In this document: in pieces, positions 1-6,569 of the stretch
Numbering within the stretch: the first letter of the stretch is position 1
Layout of the letters: the number at the start of each line of letters is the position of its first letter
Source: Flavobacteriales bacterium CG_4_9_14_3_um_filter_40_17
Lineage (GTDB): Bacteria; Bacteroidota; Bacteroidia; Flavobacteriales; Flavobacteriaceae
NCBI GenBank assembly: GCA_002790195.1
Contig: PFUR01000086.1
Coordinates: 64,135-107,417 of the forward strand
Direction of reading: 5' to 3'
DNA: 43,283 bases
The notes under the pieces: model-generated
The model's input: the letters and a program-made list of their open reading frames with translations, nothing else
The model's database searches: none
What the model was told of the DNA's origin: nothing
Position numbers and translations under genes: made by a program

Positions 1-1
1 C

Positions 2-379
2 AATGTAGTCCGGAAAGGATTGCATCTCGATAAATTGGTGTTGATAGGCACCGGCGACAGCATCACCGAGATTAGTTATGAATTTGTCAAAAACCTCCAA
101 CTCAAACCTGAGGTAGCCACGAAAATGAAAAAACATTTTGACAAGCTCCACGGCGAAGACATCGACCGTTACTCGGGTAGTGAAGCTGCTGCATTTGTCC
201 ATATTCCTGTCTTGGTCATACACGATGAAGATGACAGAGATGTAGCCCTGCAATGCGCACTTGATATTGATAAAAATTTGAAAAACAGTGAGTTATTTAT
301 CACCCAAAAATTAGGGCACCGAATGATACTCGGCAACCGTGAAGTCATTGAGAAAATCTGTAATTTTGTGGAAAATTGA
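2..379 (+). CDS. Alpha/beta hydrolase, C-terminal part (5' end outside window)
   Basis: The reading frame is open from the first complete codon of the window and ends at a TGA at 377-379, so only the last ~125 residues are visible. The segment VHIPVLVIHDEDDRDV matches the strand-loop that carries the catalytic Asp in alpha/beta hydrolases, and LGHRMIL near the end fits the loop with the catalytic His (LGH). The nucleophile elbow (GxSxG) would lie upstream, outside the window. The in-frame TTG at position 20 is internal and is not the true start. The substrate cannot be told from this part. The next gene's likely ATG lies 9 bases after the stop, so the two may be co-transcribed. The fold call is fairly secure; the function is unknown. 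Confidence 0.75.
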   Translation, partial: NVVRKGLHLDKLVLIGTGDSITEISYEFVKNLQLKPEVATKMKKHFDKLHGEDIDRYSGSEAAAFVHIPVLVIHDEDDRDVALQCALDIDKNLKNSELFITQKLGHRMILGNREVIEKICNFVEN

Positions 380-387
380 TTGTTATT

Positions 388-1068
388 ATGTGGATTAAAA
401 CTTTTCTTATATGCTTTTTGTTGTTGTCTAATATAGCAGTTTCGCAAAGATTGGTTAAAAAAGAAACCCACATTATTGATGACCCTTTCGGTATTTTTGG
501 GAAGGTGAGCCTTTGTAATTTTGAACCGAGTATCAATGACCACGGTAGTGATAAAATAGTTGATTTATCTAAAATTAAAAATGAATTAGGCATTATCGAA
601 CCTTACATTGCCATTACAGATTTAGATAAATCATATCTTTTTGAAGATGATTATGACAAACTTAGAGCTTTTTTTTACTTGAAACTGAATAAAGAGCACA
701 ATATTAATAAAATACAATATAGTGGAATTTCCAGTCTAAATTATTTTTCTTTGCCCAATATATTTCCAGATAAGAGAGTGCAGGACTCAAGAAGGAATAA
801 TTTATTCAAGGTTAGTTCTATTCTATACAACGACACGCTTTCCAAAAAATATAACCTATATTATATCTTCTTTGCTTTTACAGATAAGAAAATGGAAACA
901 TTTGAGGGAAGTGTAAGTTATTTCATCATTGATAATGAAAGCAAAATGACAATTTTCTCAGACACAATCGGCACGAACTGTGATTTTAGAGATTTGACAT
1001 TTTTCAATCAATTAATCGATTACACATTTAGCAAGATGGGGCTTCTTTATTTTGGAACAGAAGATTAA
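388..1068 (+). CDS. Secreted protein of unknown function
   Basis: I do not recognise this 226-residue protein. I place the start at the ATG at 388, not the TTG at 376 that overlaps the upstream stop, because the ATG gives a clean signal peptide: a Lys near the N terminus, a hydrophobic stretch (FLICFLLLSNIAVS) and a likely cleavage before QRLVKK. The mature part is rich in Asp, Lys, Phe and Tyr, with no Cys-rich or catalytic motif that I can see. The gene is visibly more AT-rich than the msrB genes after it. It sits between the hydrolase and the msrB pair on the same strand, 19 bases before msrB. It is probably periplasmic or surface exposed; nothing shows its role. Confidence 0.6.
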   Translation: MWIKTFLICFLLLSNIAVSQRLVKKETHIIDDPFGIFGKVSLCNFEPSINDHGSDKIVDLSKIKNELGIIEPYIAITDLDKSYLFEDDYDKLRAFFYLKLNKEHNINKIQYSGISSLNYFSLPNIFPDKRVQDSRRNNLFKVSSILYNDTLSKKYNLYYIFFAFTDKKMETFEGSVSYFIIDNESKMTIFSDTIGTNCDFRDLTFFNQLIDYTFSKMGLLYFGTED

Positions 1069-1087
1069 TTTTTTAAATATCTATTAA

Positions 1088-1561
1088 ATGAAAAATTGGT
1101 TTATAATGGTTGCGATTTTATTTAATGTCTCCTGCAACGGACAAAGCAAAAAGAATGATTCTGAGGTTTATGCAATCGTCAAAACCGAAGCAGAATGGAA
1201 AGCCTATCTCACAGGTATTGAATATTTTGTGCTTCGTGAAAAGGGAACGGAAAGAGCTTTCACAGGTGAATACGATCATTTTTACGAATCCGGGAGCTAT
1301 GTCTGCAAAGCTTGTGCGAATCCGCTGTTTGATTCGAAATACAAATTTGATTCCGGATCGGGTTGGCCTTCTTTTGACCGAGCAATTTCCGGCCATGTAA
1401 AACTTAAAACAGATCGTTCAATCGGAATGACACGCACTGAGATTTTGTGTGCGCGGTGTGGTAGCCACCTCGGCCATGTTTTTGAAGATGGCCCGCGCGA
1501 AACAACCGGAAAACGCTATTGCATCAATTCAGTTGCCTTAAATTTTAATCCCAAGAAATGA
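1088..1561 (+). CDS. msrB: Peptide-methionine (R)-S-oxide reductase MsrB, predicted lipoprotein
   Basis: MsrB (SelR family) reduces the R epimer of methionine sulfoxide in proteins. This 157-residue copy has a short N-terminal export segment ending in NVSC, a plausible lipobox with Cys16, followed by NGQSKKN, so it is probably a periplasmic or membrane-anchored repair enzyme. The MsrB domain covers about residues 35-155. It has two zinc-binding CxxC pairs (CKAC and CARC, the latter in CARCGSHLGHVF), the signature GSGWPSF, and the catalytic Cys in RYCINSVAL near the C terminus. Many family members have a Cys two residues before the Trp of GWPSF; here that residue is Ser. Its stop overlaps the start of the second msrB by 4 bases (ATGA), which indicates translational coupling. 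Confidence 0.92.
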   Translation: MKNWFIMVAILFNVSCNGQSKKNDSEVYAIVKTEAEWKAYLTGIEYFVLREKGTERAFTGEYDHFYESGSYVCKACANPLFDSKYKFDSGSGWPSFDRAISGHVKLKTDRSIGMTRTEILCARCGSHLGHVFEDGPRETTGKRYCINSVALNFNPKK

Positions 1562-1968
1562 AAACAAACATTGACTCATTCCCCTTAAAAAAGACGGAGC
1601 AAGAGTGGGAAAAACAGCTTACACCCGAACAATACCGTATTTTAAGGCTGAAAGGAACCGAGTTTCCAAACAGCGGAAAGTACAATCTCCATTTTGAAGA
1701 TGGTCAATACAGTTGTGCCGGCTGCGGGCAATTGTTGTTTAAATCGGCACAAAAATTTGATTCTGAATGTGGATGGCCTGCTTTTGACGACATCATTCCC
1801 GGCAGTGTTGCGACTTTTAAAGACACCTCATTTGGCATGGTTCGCAAAGAAGTTGTCTGTTCCAACTGCGGCGGTCATTTAGGCCACGTGTTCGATGATG
1901 GCCCGACCGAAACCGGTTTGCGGTATTGTATCAATTCGGTATCTATCGAATTTGAAAAAGGGCAGTAA
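1558..1968 (+). CDS. msrB: Peptide-methionine (R)-S-oxide reductase MsrB, cytosolic
   Basis: This is the second, complete MsrB of the pair: 136 residues with no signal peptide, so it should act in the cytosol on oxidised protein methionine. The zinc pairs are CAGC and CSNC (in CSNCGGHLGHVF). The fold signature is ECGWPAF, with a Cys where the upstream paralogue has Ser, and the catalytic Cys lies in RYCINSVSIEF. The start ATG overlaps the upstream stop by 4 bases. The two proteins share the whole domain architecture and look like a tandem duplication in which one copy gained or kept an export signal. About 1.3 kb of decayed sequence follows it. Confidence 0.93.
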   Translation: MKTNIDSFPLKKTEQEWEKQLTPEQYRILRLKGTEFPNSGKYNLHFEDGQYSCAGCGQLLFKSAQKFDSECGWPAFDDIIPGSVATFKDTSFGMVRKEVVCSNCGGHLGHVFDDGPTETGLRYCINSVSIEFEKGQ

Positions 1969-2121
1969 GCAGTAGTTGTGTGTCATGCAGAAAACCAGCC
2001 GCACATTCAAGCACATTTGGTTTTGCCCAACACAAAGCCAACGCTGAAAAACCAAAAGAGCTTGAATCTTGCCAACGTACATAACACTATAAAATAAATG
2101 AGCGAAGAAATAGTATAAGCA

Positions 2122-2343
2122 AGCGGGGAAAGAGCGGCAATAGGTGGTTATTTTCCACAATTTGATGAGTTTTATCTGCCAATTGCAAATAGAATTTATA
2201 TGACAAATAAACAAAACCATCAACTTTCCGAACTCCGAGATTGGTTGTTGCCCATGTTAATGAATGGGTAAGTAACCATAAAAGAAGCAGAAGAAAGGTT
2301 GAGCATGGCAGCAGAGCCGAATGTTGAATATAAAAAAGGGTAA
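2122..2343 (+). pseudogene. Remnant of a type I restriction specificity subunit (hsdS), C-terminal end
   Basis: The forward frame set by codon 2161 reads FDEFYLPIANRIY, then a Lys/Gln/Asn-rich stretch, then LSELRDWLLPMLMNG, a stop codon (TAA, 2269-2271), and VTIKEAEERLSMAAEPNVEY up to a second stop at 2341-2343. From memory of the family, the C-terminal conserved region of one HsdS subgroup ends in ELRDWLLPMLMNGQVTV followed by an acidic, Ala-rich tail. The in-frame TAA sits where that family has Gln, so it looks like a simple nonsense mutation. No target-recognition domains, hsdM or hsdR are present nearby. The 5' boundary is uncertain, because similarity is only clear from about 2143 onward. 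This is a fossil of a former type I restriction-modification locus. Confidence 0.72.
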
Positions 2344-2500
2344 AAATATGAATAGCCCACGATAAAAGCCATACACATAGCCAAGCCCCGTGAGCCAACG
2401 CTAAAGCCAAACAAAAAAATGCAAAAGAGCCACCAAGCCAACGCACCAAGACAGACGCGAAATGACAGCAAACAACAACGACAGGAAAGAAGGGCGAAGT

Positions 2501-2612
2501 GCTAACAGCGGCTTTGCAAAAAAGCGGGTTCAGTGGTTAATTGAACATTCTACCTCGCATCAACTTTTGTGCTATGCTGACAGTTTAGTGCTTTGAAATC
2601 CCGCACTACGCT
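2501..2612. repeat. Imperfect palindromic intergenic element
   Basis: The stretch starts with GCTAACAGCGGCTTTGC, runs through AAGCGGGTTCAGTGG and ends with GTGCTTTGAAATCCCGCACT. The two ends are partly complementary (GCGGG with CCCGC, both beside short runs of A/T and an AGTG/CACT motif). From memory, closely similar sequences recur between accessory genes of Bacteroidota. I cannot verify that here, and only one copy is in this window. It lies directly downstream of the hsdS remnant. It encodes nothing that I can see. Confidence 0.4.
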
Positions 2613-2638
2613 TATACTTGACCATTACCAAACATTAA

Positions 2639-2725
2639 AAAAAAACAATCATCATAGCATTAATAACCTTTCTGATTTTAGTATTTATAGTGCTTTCTAT
2701 GGGTGTCGGATACGGATTTTTTTGA
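2639..2725 (+). pseudogene. Relic of a small hydrophobic peptide lacking a start codon
   Basis: The frame reads KKTIIIALITFLILVFIVLS and then MGVGYGFF before a TGA at 2723-2725. This is exactly like the N terminus of a single-pass membrane protein or signal anchor, but the codon before the two Lys codons is a stop (TAA, 2636-2638) inside a run of nine A, and no ATG, GTG or TTG precedes the hydrophobic part. A lost ATG, or a slip in the A run, of a once functional small gene would explain it. It could also be chance in AT-rich DNA. Confidence 0.3.
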
Positions 2726-3264
2726 CCAGCTAAGATAATTTATCCGTATTCTATGATAATAAGCGTACTGAATAATCAAATAGGCTTTTTTAGCTATCAT
2801 GCTTGCATTAATCCGGTTTCCAATTTATGGAATTGTAATTACTAAAAAAACTAAATGGACTTTTATAAGTAGGGTCTTTCGCCAAACCCTATCTAAGAGG
2901 GCTTGGGCATTATTTTTGGAATTTAAGAAGCCATTTTAAGCCCTTTAGAGCCACTTTTTTTACCTTCTTATATTTTCACAAAATGCCCATCGCAAAATAA
3001 AACAAAGGCTTATATTCAAAATATTTGTTTATTTTTAGCTTGTAATTCGTTTTAAAAATTGATTTTTAGACGAACTGACGTTGCTGTATGAATCACGTTT
3101 ATAATCCTCATTTGATTGTGTGTATTAAATTTTGTCTTGCCAAAAACAACGGAATGAATATTTAAGCGATGGGCGTATGACGCTTCTTCCATCATAAATC
3201 GGACATTAAAGTTTGATAATTCATTCAGAAATAGACTGTTTCATTCTGCCTTTGATTTGCATTG

Positions 3265-4800
3265 CTAACATTTAGTTTTTAAACGAACTTCATACAAGTC
3301 TGTTCGCCGGTCTCTGAGATTTTTAACGCTGCCGAATTTATTCAATTCTTTCAACAAATCGATATCCACATCTGCCACCAATATCATTTCTGTATTTGGC
3401 GTGGCTTCGGCTTTGATTCCGTTTGTAGGGAAGGCAAAATCACAGGGTGTGAAAACAACAGATTGTGCAAACTGTATGTCCATATTGTGGACTTTAGGCA
3501 GATTGCCAACGCTGCCGGAAATTGCGACATAACATTCATTTTCTATGGCTCGGGCTTGGGCACAATGCCGCACACGGGAATAACCATTTTGTGTGTCTGT
3601 CAAGAATGGCACAAAGAGAATGTCCATTCCTTCGGATGCTAGAATTCTGCTCAATTCGGGAAATTCAACATCATAACAAATCAAAATCCCTATTTTCCCA
3701 CAGTCCGTTTGATATGTTTTGATGAGGTCGCCACCTTTCATCCCCCAAACTTTTGCTTCGTCAGGAGTTACGTGAATTTTGGTGTATTGCTCAATTGCAC
3801 CACTCCGGTGGCATAAAAAACCGACATTGTAGAGTGAGCCGTCTATTATTTGTGGCATGCTTCCTGAGATAATGTTGATGTTGTAAGAGATTGCCAGAGC
3901 AGAGAGTTCATTTTTTATTTCATCGGTGTAATCAGCCAATTTCCTTATGGCTTCCGCCTCTGAAAAATGGTTGTATTCTGCCATGAGTGGCGCGTTGAAA
4001 AATTCGGGAAATAAAGCAAAATCACAGCGGTAGCCAGAAACCGCATCAATAAAAAATTCTACTTGTTCCAACAACTCTTTCATCGTTTTGTAAGAGCGCA
4101 TTTGCCATTGAATCAGACCGAGGCGGACAATTGATTTGTCTGTTTTTGCACTTTTCTTAGGTTTGGTATAATATATATTATCCCATGCTAAAATCGCTGC
4201 ATATTCGAGTGAAGCAACATCTCCTTCCAAGTAGTTTTTAACTATTTTTCTAACATGAAAGTCATTGGCTAACTGAAAGTTAAGTACAGGATCGTGGATC
4301 TCTCGATGTCTTACTTTGTCGATGTATTCTTTGGGGGAAAGCGTTTTGGCATACTGATGATAGTTAGGTAGCCTACCGCCAAAAACGATACCTTTTAAAT
4401 TCATTTTTTCACAGAGCTCTTTACGGAAGTCATATAGACGCCTTCCCAATCTCAATCCCCTAAATCCGGGTTTGATAAAAACATCAATTCCATAAAGTGT
4501 GTCGCCTTTTGGCGTGTGTGTACTGAAGCTGTAATCTCCGGTTACTTCCCGATAGGTGTGCTCGTCTTCCAAATCTATGTAATCTATGATAATTGCCAAT
4601 GTGCATCCGGCCAATTTACCGTCAATTTTTATGGCTATTTGACCTTCCGGGAAGAGGTCAATCAATTTTTGAATATGTTTTGCCTGCCAAAAAGAATTAG
4701 GCATGTTGTGATAGGCATCAATCATAACTTCTTTTAATTCAAGGTAGTCATTGATGGAAAGATACTCTAATGCGATGTTGTTGATGTTTTTGATGTCCAT
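3265..4800 (-). CDS. Bifunctional GNAT N-acetyltransferase / carbon-nitrogen hydrolase
   Basis: This 511-residue fusion has an N-terminal GNAT domain (about residues 1-200; acetyl-CoA loop region near GFRGLRLGRRLYDFRKEL) joined to a C-terminal nitrilase-superfamily amidase (about 220-505). The nitrilase catalytic triad is visible: Glu in LFPEFFNAPL (~267), Lys in YTKIHVTPDE (~341) and Cys in ILICYDVEFPE (~373). The nitrilase fold hydrolyses amides or nitriles, and the GNAT fold transfers acyl groups. The combined substrate is not known to me, although this domain order is familiar from Bacteroidota and other bacteria. The gene is monocistronic. A -7 box (CAAATATA on the plus strand, TATATTTG read on the minus strand) at 4834-4841 lies 33 bases upstream of the ATG, back to back with the rnpB promoter. 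Confidence 0.88.
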   Translation of the reverse strand: MDIKNINNIALEYLSINDYLELKEVMIDAYHNMPNSFWQAKHIQKLIDLFPEGQIAIKIDGKLAGCTLAIIIDYIDLEDEHTYREVTGDYSFSTHTPKGDTLYGIDVFIKPGFRGLRLGRRLYDFRKELCEKMNLKGIVFGGRLPNYHQYAKTLSPKEYIDKVRHREIHDPVLNFQLANDFHVRKIVKNYLEGDVASLEYAAILAWDNIYYTKPKKSAKTDKSIVRLGLIQWQMRSYKTMKELLEQVEFFIDAVSGYRCDFALFPEFFNAPLMAEYNHFSEAEAIRKLADYTDEIKNELSALAISYNINIISGSMPQIIDGSLYNVGFLCHRSGAIEQYTKIHVTPDEAKVWGMKGGDLIKTYQTDCGKIGILICYDVEFPELSRILASEGMDILFVPFLTDTQNGYSRVRHCAQARAIENECYVAISGSVGNLPKVHNMDIQFAQSVVFTPCDFAFPTNGIKAEATPNTEMILVADVDIDLLKELNKFGSVKNLRDRRTDLYEVRLKTKC

Positions 4801-4833
4801 ATTTTCTAAAGGTAATAATTTTCATTCAATTAT

Positions 4834-4841
4834 CAAATATA
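4834..4841 (-). promoter_or_regulatory. Predicted -7 box of the GNAT-nitrilase gene
   Basis: Read on the minus strand the octamer is TATATTTG, a full match to the Bacteroidota -7 consensus TAnnTTTG. It lies 33 bases before the start codon. I see no clear TTG -33 element at the usual spacing. It is only 12 bases from the -7 box of rnpB on the other strand, so the two promoters overlap divergently. Confidence 0.45.
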
Positions 4842-4853
4842 GTGCTGATTGAC

Positions 4854-4861
4854 TACCTTTG
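4854..4861 (+). promoter_or_regulatory. Predicted -7 box of rnpB
   Basis: TACCTTTG matches TAnnTTTG exactly. Transcription starting about 5-7 bases downstream would begin at 4866-4868, where the P1 helix of the RNase P RNA starts, so the promoter position and the RNA structure support each other. No clear -33 TTG is seen. Confidence 0.6.
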
Positions 4862-4865
4862 CTGT

Positions 4866-5188
4866 CAGCAGGCTTCCTTATCGCCACGCCATCGGCGTGG
4901 AGGAAAGTCCGGACACCAAAGGGCAGCATAGCGGGTAACGCCCGTCCGTTTTTCTGAGCAATTGGAAAAATGAGGACAAGTGCAACAGAAAGGATGTACA
5001 GGTAATGCTGTAGTGAAATCAGGTAAACTCTATGCGGTGCAATGCCAAATAAACCGATGCCTGAGGGCGGCTCGTTCGAGTCGGAGGGTAGGCAGATAGA
5101 TTGTGTCAGCAATGGCTCAACCAGATAAATGATAAGGCTTTCTGATTTTTCAGAAATGTACAGAATCCGGCTTATAGCCTGCTTTTTT
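4866..5188 (+). ncRNA. rnpB: RNase P RNA (catalytic RNA of ribonuclease P), bacterial type A
   Basis: This is the ribozyme that removes the 5' leader of pre-tRNAs. Conserved blocks appear in the right order: GAGGAAAGTCCGGACACC near the 5' end, the GGGTAACGCCCG hairpin, ACAGAAAGGATGTACAGGTAA-like core sequence, GAGGGCGGCTCG with TTCGAGTCGG, and AGAATCCGGCTTATAGCC at the 3' end. The terminal P1 helix forms between GCAGGCT (4868-4874) and AGCCTGC (5176-5182), and a neat hairpin CCACGCC-ATC-GGCGTGG follows the 5' strand. A T8 run right after P1 (5183-5190) can act as the terminator. The ~325-nt length fits the class. The minus-strand frame across it (4822-5238) is a shadow. Confidence 0.95.
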
Positions 5189-5251
5189 TTATGAAACATG
5201 TGAGTTAGGGCATTTGACAAAAAACCAACAGTCAGCAATCAAACCTACTAC

Positions 5252-5797
5252 TCATTTTTCCACCATCGGAAAGAAACTAAAAACATTGTTGCTGTATTTT
5301 TTTGAGTGGCTATAATTTGGATGATTGCTCAAATTGGTTTCTTTCGCATGTTCAACAACCAAAAGCCCGTTTTCTTTTAAAAGTTTTTTATCAAAAACAA
5401 GTTGGGGTATTTTTTGATAAATATCGTCACCGATGTCATAGGGCGGATCTACAAAAATAATGTCCCAGTTGAGTACTGTTTTTTCTAAAAATTGTATCAA
5501 ATCCGATTGAAATGCCCGAATTGGGAATTCAAATGATTTGGCCGTTTTTTCGATAAATTGAATACAACTTCTGTTTGAATCGACACTGTCAATTTGGATA
5601 CAACCCCGTGAAGCAAATTCATAAGCGATACTTCCGGTTCCTGAGCACAAGTCGAGCGCACTGATTTCATCAAAATAAAATTGATTGTTCAAGAGGTTAA
5701 ATAAGGATTCTTTGCCAAAATCGGTGGTTGGCCTGACCGGCAAGTTTGTTGGAGGTTGAATCTTTCTACTTTTGTGAGTGCCCGAAATAATTCTCAT
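5252..5797 (-). CDS. rsmD: 16S rRNA (guanine(966)-N2)-methyltransferase RsmD
   Basis: RsmD methylates G966 of 16S rRNA, using S-adenosylmethionine, during small-subunit assembly. The 181-residue protein starts with MRIISGTHKSRKI and has PVRPTTDFGKESLFNLL, the SAM-binding motif I in ALDLCSGTGSIAYEFASRG (about 48-66), and the catalytic motif IV in DIIFVDPPYD, with DPPY typical of N-methyltransferases. Length and architecture are normal. Its ATG overlaps the stop of the upstream DUF3822 gene by 4 bases, so the two are translationally coupled. It is the last gene of a three-gene minus-strand operon and converges with rnpB. Confidence 0.92.
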   Translation of the reverse strand: MRIISGTHKSRKIQPPTNLPVRPTTDFGKESLFNLLNNQFYFDEISALDLCSGTGSIAYEFASRGCIQIDSVDSNRSCIQFIEKTAKSFEFPIRAFQSDLIQFLEKTVLNWDIIFVDPPYDIGDDIYQKIPQLVFDKKLLKENGLLVVEHAKETNLSNHPNYSHSKKYSNNVFSFFPMVEK

Positions 5798-6564
5798 GCG
5801 TGTTGATTCAAAAGAATAAAATGTTCGGGTGGTAATTTTTGGGAGGCCAAGCGTTCGTTATTTTCAACGTTGTCAATGTATTTTTTGATAAAGTCAACAA
5901 TTGATTGGTGAGATTCAATTTTCCCCAAAAAGAAGAGGCTAAAATCATTTGAAAAGCCAATCTGCTCGGTGCAAAAGATGAGATAATACAACACGTCTTC
6001 GGCTGTTTCAAAATGAAATTGATTGCAAAACTGTAGTTTGCCGTTTTTGAAACTTATCAAATCAAATGTTTTTTCATTGAAATGGAGGTAAGTACTGTTG
6101 GTTTTTTTGTTTCTTTCCGCGTTAAAAATGGATTCAATCAGCACTGTTAAATGATGTTTGTATTGAAATGTGCCAAATTGATCCAAAAAGTAGTTATTGA
6201 TGTTCACAAAAGGCAAATAAACATTGATCATGTCGTTGTTTGCAATCACATCATAGGCGATGTAATCTGTGGGTATAAGCGCAATATTGTATTGAAGGTA
6301 ATCAGACAAATGGCCTTCATCAAAAAAAGCTTTTGGGACGAAACTTGACCATTCGTTTTGGTGAATCAGCAAAACACTGTCAAAATTTTTAAGTTGTAAT
6401 CCTTTTTCTTCAAAGCGTTGCATAAACCTGCTCAGTACTTCTTCAGGAGATTCGAAATCGGTAGGCTCTGCATACAAATCGATTACTTCTTCGTTGGATT
6501 TAACACAAAAAGAAAGTCCGGTCAAACTGAATTGAACGGACAGTCTTGTAGAAATATTTTTCAT
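5794..6564 (-). CDS. DUF3822 family protein
   Basis: This 256-residue protein matches what I know of the Bacteroidota family DUF3822, which is regularly encoded directly upstream of rsmD. Visible hallmarks are an N-terminal LSVQFSLTGLSFCV segment and the later ALIPTDYIAYDVI and VNVNN-like strand (VYLPFVNINNYF). The overall pattern resembles two actin/ASKHA-like halves, but I see no clear nucleotide-binding motif. There is no signal peptide, so it should be cytosolic. It overlaps rsmD by 4 bases and lies 5 bases after the preceding gene. The function is unknown; the conserved linkage hints at a role in ribosome or RNA biology, which is only inference. Confidence 0.8.
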   Translation of the reverse strand: MKNISTRLSVQFSLTGLSFCVKSNEEVIDLYAEPTDFESPEEVLSRFMQRFEEKGLQLKNFDSVLLIHQNEWSSFVPKAFFDEGHLSDYLQYNIALIPTDYIAYDVIANNDMINVYLPFVNINNYFLDQFGTFQYKHHLTVLIESIFNAERNKKTNSTYLHFNEKTFDLISFKNGKLQFCNQFHFETAEDVLYYLIFCTEQIGFSNDFSLFFLGKIESHQSIVDFIKKYIDNVENNERLASQKLPPEHFILLNQHA

Positions 6565-6569
6565 TTGCT

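Larger units (their letters stand above)
1969..3264. other. Long spacer of decayed sequence without an intact gene
   Basis: I find no convincing intact gene in these ~1.3 kb. Three sub-regions are annotated separately: a remnant of hsdS (2122-2343), an imperfect palindromic element (2501-2612) and a start-less peptide relic (2639-2725). The decamer AGCCAACGCT occurs at 2036-2045 and 2393-2402, and AGCCAACGCA once nearby. Base composition shifts from relatively GC-rich (about 2380-2620) to very AT-rich (about 2630-3260). The minus-strand frame 2087-2449 encodes a Cys/Leu/Trp-rich sequence typical of an antisense shadow. A 48-codon minus-strand frame at 3052-3195 is unsupported. The whole stretch looks like the remains of an old insertion. 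Confidence 0.7.

Noticed and set aside
2087..2449. 120-residue minus-strand open frame in the msrB-nitrilase spacer
   Set aside because: The product is a Leu/Ser/Phe/Trp-rich sequence typical of an antisense reading, it overlaps the hsdS remnant read on the other strand, and it has no recognisable motif or promoter.
2501..2612. Integron attC recombination site
   Set aside because: The GCTAAC at the left end prompted the idea, but the matching GTTAGC-type right core and the paired L boxes are missing, and no integrase or cassette array is present.
2985..3174. Inverted pair GCCCATCGC (2985-2993) and GCGATGGGC (3166-3174)
   Set aside because: Only 9 bp, with no extension of the match and no other mobile-element feature; probably chance.
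3052..3195. 48-codon minus-strand frame starting MMEEASYAHRLNIHS
   Set aside because: No promoter box, no recognisable family and very AT-rich surroundings; length is within chance expectation.
4822..5238. 138-residue minus-strand frame
   Set aside because: It lies across the RNase P RNA, which explains the sequence conservation completely.
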